Assembly: GCA_965215545.1 (NCBI GenBank)
Contig: OZ244066.1
Span: forward strand, 124,001 to 188,000
Length of the DNA: 64,000 nucleotides
Direction: 5' to 3'
From: MPNP01 sp965215545
GTDB lineage: Bacteria > Pseudomonadota > Alphaproteobacteria > Rhodobacterales > Rhodobacteraceae
The notes beneath the pieces were generated by a model. The model searched no databases, was not told the origin of the DNA, and saw nothing but the letters and a program-made list of their open reading frames with translations. How positions within the stretch are numbered: the stretch's first letter is position 1; each line of letters opens with the position of its first letter. A program made the translations under genes and the position numbers. Positions 9,464 through 18,530 of this stretch are shown here, in pieces.

Positions 9464-10825
9464 CTATTCCACCGGATAGACATCACAGGTGTAATTCCTG
9501 TGCTTGATCTTCAGGCAACTCTCGTTGGCCTTGTCCATGTTCAGACCCACAAACTTGAGGTGAAAGGCATTCCTCTCCTTCACCACCACCTGCTTGGCGC
9601 CAAAGAGTGTCCCGGGCGTAATCAACTTGGCCTTGGTTGAGCGGGCAATCAGGTTGTTCATGGTCCCGAACCGGCCCAGCGAGATCCCCGCTGGCAACTG
9701 ACCCTCGTCAATCTCTGCCACCACAGCCTCGGCATCACCTCTCTCTGCATTGTCGGCCACATCACTGATCACCGGTGGCACATCACCCTGGCCCGTCTGG
9801 CCATCCTGCATGGCCCCGGTGGTCGGCCGGCTGGTGACATCCGCCAGGATCGCCTCGGCCTGGAATGTGGCCCGCTTGTCAAGCTGGTCCCCGGAGACTG
9901 TCGGCTGGCTGGCCGCGTCAGGTCGCAACAGCGGCCGGCCATAGCTCAGCAGTTTGGTGGCAAGGGAGCGCGAATCATAGATCAGGGGCATCCTGGGTTT
10001 GACCAGCACGACATGGGGAGTGGCGTTCTTGAAGCCATCCTCCAGCAGTTTGGCCACCCGGCTGTTCCGGTCCGTGACCGACCGGCCGCCAAACATCGTG
10101 ACAATCAGCCGTACACCCCCACGTTCCGCCGAGACAACCTGATTGAACCCCGCCGCACGCGTATAGCCTGTCTTGATGCCATCCGCACCCCTGACCGAAT
10201 TCAGAAAGACCCGGTTGGTGTTGTAGATTTCCCGATCCCCGATCATCGTCGAGCGTCGTGAAAAGATATTGTAGTAGCCGGGATAATCGTAGATCAGCCG
10301 TCGACCCAGATTGGCCATGTCCCTGGCGGTCGAGAAGTGGCCGACTTCGGTCAGGCCGTGGGCGTTCCTGAAGACCGTGTTGCGCAGCCCCATGGCAGTG
10401 GCGGCTGTGTTCATCCGGCTCACAAACGCCTCCTCGCTCCCCGAGATCGCTTCAGCCAGGGCGGTGGCGGCATCATTGGCGGACCGGATGGCGGCGGCCC
10501 TGATCAGATAGCGGATGGTGTAGCGACCGCCCTTCTTGAGATAGACCTTCGAGGAGGGCTCGGCGGCGGCCTTGGCTGAGATCAGGACTTTCTGGTCAAC
10601 ATCCACCTCGCCCTTCTCGATCGCCTCAAAGACAAGGTACAGTGTCATCATCTTGGTCAACGATGCCGGATGCAGATGCGTGTCGGCATTGCGTGAATGC
10701 ATCACCCTGCCGTCCCGCGCATCCATGATCACAGCTGCATATTGCGGATTGGCCAGACCTGCCTGGGTCTGAACCAGCACTGCAATCAGCACCGGAATCC
10801 CGGCCCACAGCATTGACCGGATCAT
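9464..10825 (-). CDS. D-alanyl-D-alanine carboxypeptidase (PBP5/6 type)
   Basis: The 453-residue periplasmic penicillin-binding protein has a signal peptide (MIRSMLWAGIPVLIAVLV...LANPQ) and the serine peptidase S11 triad: ASLTK, SAN and KTG. It trims the terminal D-Ala from peptidoglycan pentapeptides. After the catalytic domain comes a low-complexity linker and a C-terminal block (ISLGRFGTMNNLIARS...) resembling a SPOR-like peptidoglycan-binding domain. The start ATG 10825 begins the signal peptide; an in-frame GTG at 10846 is possible. Confidence 0.88.
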   Translation of the reverse strand: MIRSMLWAGIPVLIAVLVQTQAGLANPQYAAVIMDARDGRVMHSRNADTHLHPASLTKMMTLYLVFEAIEKGEVDVDQKVLISAKAAAEPSSKVYLKKGGRYTIRYLIRAAAIRSANDAATALAEAISGSEEAFVSRMNTAATAMGLRNTVFRNAHGLTEVGHFSTARDMANLGRRLIYDYPGYYNIFSRRSTMIGDREIYNTNRVFLNSVRGADGIKTGYTRAAGFNQVVSAERGGVRLIVTMFGGRSVTDRNSRVAKLLEDGFKNATPHVVLVKPRMPLIYDSRSLATKLLSYGRPLLRPDAASQPTVSGDQLDKRATFQAEAILADVTSRPTTGAMQDGQTGQGDVPPVISDVADNAERGDAEAVVAEIDEGQLPAGISLGRFGTMNNLIARSTKAKLITPGTLFGAKQVVVKERNAFHLKFVGLNMDKANESCLKIKHRNYTCDVYPVE

Positions 10826-10829
10826 GGAT

Positions 10830-11824
10830 TGAACAATGCCCGACACAGCCTGAATGGTACCCGCTCCCTTCCTGCCAAATGCCCTTCCGAGGTGTTTTTC
10901 TCTTTTGGTCGGAAGCCTGCCGGAGCCATAACACAACTGGAGATGGTTGGCAATTCAACCCCAAGTGGGTTCCAGATCGGCCCTACCATCCGCCACCTTC
11001 CTCACGGGTCGGCGCGCAAACAGATCGACACGTCCACACCTACCGGCAGGCTCACCGTCCATCCATTCGGCACGCTGGCGGAATGCGAATGCAACCTGAT
11101 CCGGGAGTGCACTCCGGCTTGCTTGGCCGCAGTCGACCAACTGGTGGTGGGCTCCAGTCTGATGATCCTGTGCGTTTGCAGGAAAAAGCCTGGTGTGCCC
11201 CTGCGCAGGCCGCGCTGATTCCTTCGTGAATCGTGCAGATGTCCACATTCCCACCGATGTCGGTCGGCTGTGGGATGCCATGCGGGTCCCTGTACGCCGT
11301 CAACCACGCCGGACCCGCCCGGCGACAGTCGCAGCACCACGCCGACAGGCTCGTATCCCTCCTGAACACCGTCCGCCGAACCCGGGGCATCACCGCCGGC
11401 CCGGACAGCAGCTTCGGGGACCGGCTTCTTGCCCGGTGGCCGGGTGGCATCGCGCAAGAGGCCATCCACACCCTCGGCCAGGAAGCGGTCCATCAGCGCC
11501 AGACGGTGGACTGGGCGGTGCCGGTGCGGCACATGGTCTCGGTGGGCCCGCAGCCGGCCCCGAGGGCGAGAATGATGCGGGCCCGCCAGACATGCTTCGT
11601 GGGCTGGGGTGAGGGTGATGTGGGGTCGGGTGGGTGCGTGTCTCTGCATGATGGATCGGCCCTGGATGGTGTTTTTGATGGATTGGCACCCCATGGTGGG
11701 GGGCAGGGTGCACAGTGGTAGACAGGGGCAAGGATATCAAGAGATGTTTTGAAATATCCACTGGCTCTCGAATTACCGAGTCTCTGACACAGTCCTGAAG
11801 ACCGCAGATCCCGATGAAATGCAC
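10830..11824 (-). pseudogene. Remnant of an IS630-type transposase and surrounding debris
   Basis: No intact gene lies between the carboxypeptidase and the toxin. On the minus strand, from about 11649 down to 11400, pieces in two frames read ARIILALGAGCGPTETM, RTGTAQSTVWR and LMDRFLAEGVDGLLRDATRP. Together these resemble the N-terminal helix-turn-helix region of IS630-family transposases. The rest (about 11000-11400) has no recognisable motif. I take this as an old, frameshifted insertion sequence; its ends were not found. Confidence 0.5.
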
Positions 11825-12337
11825 TCACATCCGCTCCAACCTGTTCTCCTCGTCTATCACCTCCAGAGTGCATCCTTCACCTGCCCAACGCCAGACAATC
11901 AGGTTAAGAGTGCTTGAGCTGGCACCCTTTGCGAAGCTGCGCACCAGCAGTCCGATAAAGTTATCCGCTATGAGGGCTTTGGCCATCTCCTGCGTCGGAA
12001 CTGTACGACCTTCAAGCATCGCTGTGCGCCAGCCGGGACAGGCAAGGGCTTTGGCGCTCAAATCAAACGCGTCAAGCGCTGTTGCATTACGGGCATCAAA
12101 AACAGGTCCAAGGTCAGCATTATGGCAGATGAGCACGGTGGGTTGAAGGTTCCCTGCCTGGCTTGCTTCGCGCAGGGCCGTGACTGGATCAAGGGCTGTG
12201 TAGAGTGCAGGTGTTCCTTTGGGGTTGAAGCGCCCGCCATAAAGCCTTGCACCATGTCCCGACAGGGGTTTTCTGGCGTAAACCGGGTTCAGGGCACGAT
12301 AGAGAGGCCCCTGATAGCGTTTATCCTTGAGCGGCAT
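11825..12337 (-). CDS. RES-domain toxin
   Basis: The 170-residue protein matches RES toxins, which degrade NAD+. It begins with YRALNPVYARKPLSGHGARL, has GGRFNPKGTPALYTALDPVTALRE, the usual core with the conserved Arg/Tyr residues, and ends with a WRW-containing block. Its ATG (12337) overlaps the antitoxin stop as TGATG, which points to translational coupling. It forms a type II toxin-antitoxin pair with the upstream Xre/MbcA-like gene. Confidence 0.88.
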   Translation of the reverse strand: MPLKDKRYQGPLYRALNPVYARKPLSGHGARLYGGRFNPKGTPALYTALDPVTALREASQAGNLQPTVLICHNADLGPVFDARNATALDAFDLSAKALACPGWRTAMLEGRTVPTQEMAKALIADNFIGLLVRSFAKGASSSTLNLIVWRWAGEGCTLEVIDEENRLERM

Positions 12338-12687
12338 CAAGCATAGATGCCTGCATCAACTGCATCGATATAGTCGAGCACCTGCATTGCTTTGCCTTCC
12401 CGCACCAGAGACATCGCAGTCTGTCCACCAAAACCGGGCAGAGGCTCGGACCGATACCAGGCATAGGCCAGAAGTGCCGAGCCGAACCGCGGCTCCACCT
12501 TGTTGAGCACCTCCACCAGCTCCCGCAGGCGTCGCTGCGTCTTGTTGGACTGAATGCGGGTTCGGCGCTGCAACGCATCCTTGCTCAGGCCCACTGTCAT
12601 TGCGACCTCTTCGGCAGAAGTTCGCAAGACAGTGGCGATTTTTCTGGGCTCAAACTGCCCGGCCTCGGTCATGTGTAAAATTTGCAT
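12337..12687 (-). CDS. Xre/MbcA/ParS-type antitoxin
   Basis: The 116-residue protein has an N-terminal helix-turn-helix (IATVLRTSAEEVAMTVGLS, about 18-36) and the C-terminal MbcA/ParS toxin-binding domain (VEPRFGSALLAYAWYRSEPL...). This is the standard antitoxin for RES toxins. It lies first in the operon and should repress it through the palindrome at 12730-12751. An in-frame ATG lies 15 bases downstream, but 12687 has the better ribosome site (AAAGG). Confidence 0.88.
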   Translation of the reverse strand: MQILHMTEAGQFEPRKIATVLRTSAEEVAMTVGLSKDALQRRTRIQSNKTQRRLRELVEVLNKVEPRFGSALLAYAWYRSEPLPGFGGQTAMSLVREGKAMQVLDYIDAVDAGIYA

Positions 12688-12729
12688 GGATGACCTTTGA
12701 TCGCTGGCATTTTGGGATTTGACGGTATC

Positions 12730-12751
12730 TATAACGCTTTATAGCGTTATA
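12730..12751. promoter_or_regulatory. Probable autoregulatory operator of the RES/Xre operon
   Basis: TATAACGCT-TTAT-AGCGTTATA is a perfect inverted repeat with 9-bp arms in a short AT-rich gap, about 43 bases upstream of the antitoxin start. It overlaps the -10 box of the predicted minus-strand promoter, as expected for repression by the antitoxin. Confidence 0.7.
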
Positions 12752-12766
12752 CAGACCGAATTTCAA
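12738..12766 (-). promoter_or_regulatory. Sigma-70-like promoter of the toxin-antitoxin operon
   Basis: On the minus strand, TTGAAA (12766-12761) is followed after exactly 17 bases by TATAAA (12743-12738). The boxes point toward the antitoxin gene, and the -10 lies within the operator palindrome. Confidence 0.65.
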
Positions 12767-13045
12767 GCTCACTGACCATCTCAGCCTCGTATATCGTGGA
12801 AACCATCTCCATGGGGGCAAAAAACTCAATTCAACTCTGTTGGGTTATTTTTTTTGGAGGAGAGGACCGCACGCCACCCCTCCAGTGGTGTAGAATATGA
12901 TCCGGAGGCCACGGGTTGGACAGGGCGTCCCGTTCAGTCATCCAGGCTCTGCATTCGACTTCATCCCCACTCCGGAAGATATAAATTGGGCTGGAGGCTT
13001 GCCCTGCTCCATGGTGGATAGCGGCTGGCCCGGTCAATCATGAAC
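12767..13045. other. Intergenic region without a convincing gene
   Basis: This stretch is AT-richer than its surroundings and includes a run of eight T near 12847. The only open frame has no family resemblance and proline-rich composition. I see no gene or RNA here. Confidence 0.5.
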
Positions 13046-13765
13046 TCAGATTGGCAGGTCGGGGCTCGTGACAAGATTGTGGACGAGGGCGGGCAATTCG
13101 GCAATGGAGCCGATGGCAAAACAGCGGTCATTGTTGGCAGGCAGGGGGCAGCGCTCATAGACCCAATCATCATCGCAGGGGATATGGACAGCATAGGCGC
13201 CGGCGGCGAGGGCCGGGAGGATATCCGAGCGGGCCGAGTTGCCAACCATCATGGCACGCCTGGGTCCATCGGCGGCGGTGTGGAAGATCCGTGCATAGAC
13301 ATCCTGCGTCTTGTCGCTGACGATTTCGACATGATCGAAGCTGTCGCCGAGGCCGGATTGGGCAATCTTGCGTTCCTGATCAAGGAGGTCACCCTTGGTG
13401 ATCAGGAGCAGGCGCCAGGTGGGGGCAAGCTCCCTGATCACGTCGGACACATGGGGATAGAGTTCAATCGGCTGGTCCTGCAGCGTCCGGCCGAGTTTGA
13501 GGATCTGGTCAAGGATACCGACGGGCACCCGGCCTTGGGTCACCTCAATGGCCGTCTCGAGCATCGAGAGCGTGAATCCCTTGATACCGAACCCGTAGTA
13601 GGTCAGGTTCCGGACCTCGACATCGTGCAGGGCCTGGCGCAGATCAGGGATCTGGGAATACTCGCGGAGAAGGGTGACAAACTTCTCTTCGGTCAGATTG
13701 TAGTGCAGGGTATGACCCCAGAGGGTATCATCGGCATCAAAGGCAATCGTTGTCAGGCCTTGCAT
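13046..13765 (-). CDS. HAD-superfamily hydrolase
   Basis: The 239-residue protein has HAD motif I AFDADDTLW near the N-terminus, motif II LLLITKGD, a lysine in the QERKIAQSGL region and motif III MVGNSARSDILPALAAG. These catalyse phosphoryl transfer through an aspartyl intermediate. The substrate cannot be told. ATG 13765 is chosen because it sits seven residues before motif I; an upstream extension to 13843 would overlap the divergent clpS control region. Confidence 0.82.
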   Translation of the reverse strand: MQGLTTIAFDADDTLWGHTLHYNLTEEKFVTLLREYSQIPDLRQALHDVEVRNLTYYGFGIKGFTLSMLETAIEVTQGRVPVGILDQILKLGRTLQDQPIELYPHVSDVIRELAPTWRLLLITKGDLLDQERKIAQSGLGDSFDHVEIVSDKTQDVYARIFHTAADGPRRAMMVGNSARSDILPALAAGAYAVHIPCDDDWVYERCPLPANNDRCFAIGSIAELPALVHNLVTSPDLPI

Positions 13766-13862
13766 CGAATCTCGACTTTCACTGTGGCAGACACTTGAAT
13801 TCTGGTGCTCGGCATACCATGAATCAGGGTGGTGCAGCCACAACAGGGTGATGAGGGTGCAA

Positions 13863-14207
13863 ATGACTCCTGATGATCATGTGACCGGCGATGATCCGGT
13901 GACCATCACCGATATCGGGACCGAATCCGACACCGCCACCCTGGAGCGCACGGCCAAACCGCCCCTGTACCGGGTCCTTCTGTTCAATGACGACTACACG
14001 CCCATGGCGTTCGTCGTCACCATCCTGCAACAGATCTTTGCCATGACTGCCGAGCAGGCCGTCACCCTCATGCTTGAGGTTCACAACCAGGGGGTTGCAG
14101 TGGTCGGTGTCTACGAGCATGAAATCGCCCAGACCAAGGCCAGTCAGGTCCTGCGCGCCGCGCGCCGGGAAGATCACCCCCTCGAGTGCAGGATCGAGAA
14201 AGATTGA
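13863..14207 (+). CDS. clpS: ClpS adaptor for the ClpAP protease
   Basis: The 114-residue protein has the ClpS core: PPLYRVLLFNDDYTPMAFVV, LMLEVHNQG and the C-terminal GVYEHEIAQTK. ClpS delivers N-end-rule substrates to ClpA. ATG 13863 has GAGGG at a good distance; ATG 13851 also fits. The N-terminal acidic extension (about 35 residues) is normal for alphaproteobacterial ClpS1. Confidence 0.93.
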   Translation: MTPDDHVTGDDPVTITDIGTESDTATLERTAKPPLYRVLLFNDDYTPMAFVVTILQQIFAMTAEQAVTLMLEVHNQGVAVVGVYEHEIAQTKASQVLRAARREDHPLECRIEKD

Positions 14208-14221
14208 GTCGCCCGGAGCGT

Positions 14222-14875
14222 TCAATCCCCCAGACGGAAGTTCTCCAACTCGGAAAGTGGTGATGGCATCTTGCCATCGGGAACGGCTGCCTTCTCAGCC
14301 ACCGGTGTGATTTTCAGGCCCGCATCGGGATCGGGGTCAGTTACCGGTTTTCGTTTCCGGGCCTTGGCAATGGCCTCGTCAAGAGCCTGCTGGCGGCAGA
14401 GTCCAAGCGTCACGGGATCCATGGGCTGGATGTTGGCAATATTCCAGTGGGTCCGGTCCCGAATGGCATTCACGGTCGGCTTGGTCGTACCGATCAGACG
14501 GCAGATCTGACCGGTGGTGACGTCCGGGTAGGTCTTGATCATCCAGAGGATGGCGGCGGGCTTGTCACCCCGCTTGGACACGGGCGTGTAGCGGGGTCCG
14601 ACCTGGCGTTTCTCGCCTTCAAGCCACACATTGTGTTTCATCTGCAACCGGTACTCCGGATCCGCTTCTCCCCTGGCGATCTCCTCGGTATCAAGCTGGC
14701 GGGTTTCGATGGGGCTCGTGCCCAGCAACCCCACTGCGAGTTCGCCATCAGCGATGCTCTGGATTTCCAGCTCATCGAGCCCGCAAAAGTCAGCAATTTG
14801 CTGGAATGTGAGTGCCGTGTTGTCAACCAGCCAGACCGCTGTTGCCTTCGGAAAATTCAGTTTCATGCTGCTCAT
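14222..14875 (-). CDS. trcR: TrcR/DUF1013 cell-cycle regulator
   Basis: The 217-residue protein begins with the conserved PKATAVWLVDNTALTFQQIA and FCGLDELEIQSIADGE of the DUF1013 family, now called TrcR. It contains a second helix-turn-helix-like segment (TTGQICRLIGTTKPTVNAIR). The family is nearly confined to Alphaproteobacteria and is linked to CtrA/GcrA-type cell-cycle transcription control. It converges with clpS, 14 bases apart. Confidence 0.9.
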   Translation of the reverse strand: MSSMKLNFPKATAVWLVDNTALTFQQIADFCGLDELEIQSIADGELAVGLLGTSPIETRQLDTEEIARGEADPEYRLQMKHNVWLEGEKRQVGPRYTPVSKRGDKPAAILWMIKTYPDVTTGQICRLIGTTKPTVNAIRDRTHWNIANIQPMDPVTLGLCRQQALDEAIAKARKRKPVTDPDPDAGLKITPVAEKAAVPDGKMPSPLSELENFRLGD

Positions 14876-14985
14876 GGCGTTCTCTTGCCCTGTCCGTCCC
14901 AGCTCTCCATCATCCGGGCGGTGATCCCGGACCTCTCCCCGCTATAGTAGCCTGTCCGGGTCCTGACAACCCGACACCGCACCCT

Positions 14986-15999
14986 TCAGGATGCTGCGTC
15001 AAGAGTCAGGACAATCTTGCCAATATGGGTCGACGACTCCATCCGCACATGGGCCGCTGCGGCCTCGACCAGCGGAAACTGCGAATCCATGACCGGTGCG
15101 ATGCGCCCGGTTGCCAGCAGGGGCCAGACCCGGGTGCGGAGTTGCTCGGCGATGGTCGCCTTGGCCTGATCGGATTGGGGTCGCAATGTGCTCCCGGTGA
15201 CGGTCAGGCGCTTCGTCATGACCCGGGCAAAATTGACCTCGACCTTCGGACCCCGCAGGAAGGCAATCTGGACCAGGCGGCCCTCCTCGGTCAGGATGGC
15301 GAGATTCCGTGGAATGTAGGGCCCGCCCACCATGTCAAGGATGACATCGACACCACGACCCTCGGTCAACGCCAAGACCCGTTCGACAAAATCATCCTCG
15401 CGGTAATTGATCGCTGCCTCGGCACCGAGATCACAACAGGCTGAGCACTTCTGGGCGCTGCCGGCGGTTGCATACACCCGGGCACCAAAGGCCACAGCCA
15501 GCTGGATGGCCGTGGTACCGATCCCCGATGATCCCCCATGCACCAACAGCGTCTCTCCGGGTTGCAGATGGCCTCGCATGAAGACATTGCTCCAGACGGT
15601 GTAATGGGTTTCACACAGGGCCGCGGCCTCCGGGAAACCGCAGGAACCCGGGACCGGCAGGGCATGGTCTTCATGCGTCAACGAAAACTCCGCATAACCG
15701 CCACCTGGCAGGAGCGCACAGACGGCATCACCCACCTGCCAGCGCGTGACCCTGTCACCAATTCCGACCACAATTCCAGATGATTCCAGACCCGGCAGGT
15801 CGCTGGCATTCGCCGGGGGTGCATAGGTCCCCATGCGCTGCAGGACATCCGGTCGATTGACCCCGGCGGCACGATTGTGAATCAGAATCTGATGCGCGCA
15901 GGGCTCTGGCACCGGCCTTGCGGTCAGCTGCAGCACCTCGGGGCCGCCCGGAGCGCGAATCTCAACCGCGCGCATTGTGTCTGGCTTGACTGTGTCCAT
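14986..15999 (-). CDS. NAD(P)H quinone oxidoreductase, zeta-crystallin type
   Basis: The 337-residue protein is a medium-chain dehydrogenase without the zinc ligands, of the quinone oxidoreductase/PIG3 type. It shows an N-terminal GroES-like fold (LQLTARPVPEP...AGVNRPDVLQRMG) and the nucleotide-binding motif VHGGSSGIGTTAIQLAVAFGA. It reduces quinones with NADPH. ATG 15999 has an AGAGG ribosome site; the GTG three bases upstream is less likely. Confidence 0.87.
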   Translation of the reverse strand: MDTVKPDTMRAVEIRAPGGPEVLQLTARPVPEPCAHQILIHNRAAGVNRPDVLQRMGTYAPPANASDLPGLESSGIVVGIGDRVTRWQVGDAVCALLPGGGYAEFSLTHEDHALPVPGSCGFPEAAALCETHYTVWSNVFMRGHLQPGETLLVHGGSSGIGTTAIQLAVAFGARVYATAGSAQKCSACCDLGAEAAINYREDDFVERVLALTEGRGVDVILDMVGGPYIPRNLAILTEEGRLVQIAFLRGPKVEVNFARVMTKRLTVTGSTLRPQSDQAKATIAEQLRTRVWPLLATGRIAPVMDSQFPLVEAAAAHVRMESSTHIGKIVLTLDAAS

Positions 16000-16065
16000 C
16001 ACTGCCTCTCAGATTTCGGTGGGGGTCCGCCAGGCCCGGACAGGGTCCGTTCTCAGGCCCTCCGC

Positions 16066-16758
16066 TCAGCGTCTGGACCCGCTCCGGGACTCGGCTGCGG
16101 TCCTGATCTGCTGGCTCACCCGGGACAGGGTGGTCGCGATCGATTCAAGGCCCCTGTTGTCACGGACCTTCGCCTTGACACTCTCGATGCGCATGACATC
16201 GGCTATGCGGCGCTCGATGAAACCGCGCGTCTCCTGCAAACCTTCGCTGGTATCACCAACAAGATACAGCGTCGTCGACCCCAGAACCGTCGCCAGGGTC
16301 AGGCGCTTGGTGGACCAGCTGAAATCCCGCCGCGTATGACCAAAATGATTCCAGATCGTGTCCGCGGTCTGCCAGGTCAGCCGAGCGCCTTCACCGCAGT
16401 GCATTGGCAGGGCAAAATGGGCAATCAGGGCCCGCATGGCCAGACGCCGGTCGGCATAGGCCAGACTCCGCTGCCAGACGGCTTCGGCAATCCTGCTCGG
16501 GAACGGCATTGCAGTCAGGGTCATCTGATCAAGCGCCCGGATCATTTCACGATCGCCATGACCATGGAACTCTGCCGTCAGCGTCCTGATGCCCCCCGGA
16601 CATGCAGAACCGGCATCCTCGGCAGTGAGGCCCGCTCGGCGAATGGCCAAGGCCATGGCCGCCCTAGTCCATCCATGCTCGGGCGCCACGCTGATCATCG
16701 CATCAAGCAGCCGCCTCAAAACGCCGTCCCCCACCGGGGTTGTCTCAGGCGGATGCAC
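16066..16758 (-). CDS. Coq9-family protein
   Basis: The 230-residue protein has the COQ9 pattern: an N-terminal TetR-like helical part (LLDAMISVAPEHGWTRAAMA) and the C-terminal COQ9 domain with ADTIWNHFGHTRRDFSWSTKRLTLATV. In mitochondria and alphaproteobacteria COQ9 helps Coq7 hydroxylate ubiquinone precursors. A GTG at 16758 is the only reasonable start. Confidence 0.88.
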   Translation of the reverse strand: MHPPETTPVGDGVLRRLLDAMISVAPEHGWTRAAMALAIRRAGLTAEDAGSACPGGIRTLTAEFHGHGDREMIRALDQMTLTAMPFPSRIAEAVWQRSLAYADRRLAMRALIAHFALPMHCGEGARLTWQTADTIWNHFGHTRRDFSWSTKRLTLATVLGSTTLYLVGDTSEGLQETRGFIERRIADVMRIESVKAKVRDNRGLESIATTLSRVSQQIRTAAESRSGSRR

Positions 16759-16996
16759 TGTCCGGTTCCGTCATCACATCTGACCCTCTCCTGTCCACCG
16801 CCCCGGGCACCAACGACGAGCCTGAAGTTTGTCGTTGTATTCCGGTCGGAGCATGACTATGTAACTCCATCCGCACGCGCCTGCAATGCCGGGTGCGGGC
16901 CTGCATCGCGGCCCCAGAAGACCCAGGATGTTCCAGGATCAGGGCTCCGCGTCGCCGGTTTGAAAGAAGCTGAACGAAACAATCTGACGGGCATAC

Positions 16997-17230
16997 ATGG
17001 CACAAATGGATCGAAATGCTGGACTCAAGGTCGTGGTCCGGGAAAACAATGTTGACCAGGCCCTCAGGGTCCTCAAGAAAAAGCTCCAGCGCGAGGGCGT
17101 CTTCCGCGACATCAAGATTCGGCAGTATTACGAGAAACCCTCCCAGCGCAAGGCCAGGGAACGCTCGGAGGCCATTCGTCGGGCCCGCAAACTCGCCCGC
17201 AAACGCGCCTTGCTCGACGGGCGCATCTGA
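16997..17230 (+). CDS. rpsU: 30S ribosomal protein S21
   Basis: The 77-residue basic protein contains VVVRENNVDQALRVLKKKLQ and REGVFRDIKIRQYYEKPSQR, diagnostic of S21. A nine-residue N-terminal extension precedes the usual LKVVVREN start, common in alphaproteobacteria. It is divergent from coq9. Confidence 0.95.
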   Translation: MAQMDRNAGLKVVVRENNVDQALRVLKKKLQREGVFRDIKIRQYYEKPSQRKARERSEAIRRARKLARKRALLDGRI

Positions 17231-17872
17231 GACCCGGGACCCCTTGGTGGCACCCGCAACATCACCTCTTCAATCCTCAGGTGCATCACCCACCGCAGAA
17301 CCCCTGCCCCGCAGCACCGCCCGCATCGACCGGAAACACCGGTCGGCATGACCTGATTGGCCATCGCTGACATCCACGCTGCGAAACCTTGAAACAGGCT
17401 GCGGACCCGGCGACCACCCTCTGGATGCCCATCATGGTGCAGCAGGACAGGCGAAGGGGGTGCGGCCCCTTGATCATGAATTTTCCGAAACTGCTCGCCC
17501 TTCGATTCCGGCCTGAGGACAGGGAACCTGTCAACGAGGATTTCGTGAAGCATGCACGACCTGCCCATCGCGCAGCAGCAGGTCATCCGAAGACCGGTCA
17601 GACATCTCCCATGCGCCATGCCAGGCCCATCGCGCAATACGGCAGGGCGATCCTGGTGCCGGGCCGCTAGCGACGTCGGGATGGCCAAACAGACAAGAGC
17701 GAGCTGCTTCCGCACCGTGGCGGTCGCGGCCGCCGACGACCGGATAGCCAGCGATCGCCAGGCAGTGGCGGTGCCCGGAGACAACCCCCCTGGTCGCCGG
17801 CACCATCACCCCGCAGGGACAGGCTGCTGGCTGTCTTGATCAGGATGCCTGATGACGGGGTGAACAGTTGCA
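17231..17872 (-). mobile_element. Insertion-sequence remnant, right end with TGCAACTGTTCA terminus
   Basis: No intact gene lies between rpsU and the exported protein gene at 18007. The right boundary 17856-17872 (CGGGGTGAACAGTTGCA) is the inverted form of the end TGTAACTGTTCATCCCG found at 18531, and matches 18938-18954. DNA before it shares TCCTGGTGCCGG-type stretches with 18800-18850, so both are pieces of one IS family. Short frames on the minus strand (for example ATATVRKQLALVCLAIPTSLAARHQ) look coding but are broken. The left end was not found. Confidence 0.5.
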
Positions 17873-18006
17873 GATAAAATATTCTTGACATTATTTTTTT
17901 ATTGCTATAAATCAGAGGTATCAACCTTTGCCACCAGCACAGATGAGAAGATGAGAGCAAATGCTCAAAGGTTGCAGATCGTAATTTTTTGAGAGGTACG
18001 GGAACA

Positions 18007-18522
18007 ATGAAACAAACAGTTCTGACATTCTTTATTGCCACGATCGGAGGAGTTGGCCTGTTAATTTCCGAACCAGCCGCAGCTTGGTTTAACGCGGGCA
18101 ATGTTACAGGTGAACCCACGAAATATCAGCGTCATGTTGCCTGCAATGAAGCTTGGCGCAAGTCCCATGCACACAAGGTGCAAGGGTGTAAACTGCGTAG
18201 CGTACATTGGGATTCCTACCATGGGAACACCTACTTCGGTTATTCCTCTCATATGTTCGCCTCAACTTGTTGGGTCGATGTTAAGTGTGATTTCGGGCAC
18301 CGACCTGGGGTGAATATCTTCCCGGAAGGCGTGCATCGAGGTAAAATTAAGTGGTCCGATGTGCATAAACTTCGCCAGTGCAAGCACGATGCTTCGTTGG
18401 TCAATACTTCCTGTGAACCTCTGACCGAAGAGCATGTCGATCAAGCGGTCGCCCGTCACAACGAACAGATGGCCGGTTGGATGGCCGCGTTTGCGAAGTG
18501 GCTTGAAGAGAACGGTTATTGA
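18007..18522 (+). CDS. Exported six-cysteine protein of unknown function
   Basis: The 171-residue protein has a clear signal peptide (MKQTVLTFFIATIGGVGLLI, cleavage probably after EPAAA). Six cysteines follow in the mature part, at VAC, QGC, STC, VKC, RQC and TSC, suggesting three disulfides in the periplasm or outside. It is rich in His, Trp and Tyr. A GAGAGG ribosome site precedes the ATG. I recognise no family. The gene is markedly AT-richer than its surroundings and is bracketed by outward-ending IS termini at 17872 and 18531, which points to lateral acquisition. Confidence 0.75.
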   Translation: MKQTVLTFFIATIGGVGLLISEPAAAWFNAGNVTGEPTKYQRHVACNEAWRKSHAHKVQGCKLRSVHWDSYHGNTYFGYSSHMFASTCWVDVKCDFGHRPGVNIFPEGVHRGKIKWSDVHKLRQCKHDASLVNTSCEPLTEEHVDQAVARHNEQMAGWMAAFAKWLEENGY

Positions 18523-18530
18523 ACACTTGA

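Noticed and set aside
12831..13037. 68-codon frame near the toxin-antitoxin operon
   Set aside because: No ribosome site or motif, and it lies in the probable upstream region of the operon.
16950..16972. CGGTTTGAAAG before rpsU as another element terminus
   Set aside because: Only about 10 bases agree with the 19-bp repeat and there is no partner or flanking duplication.
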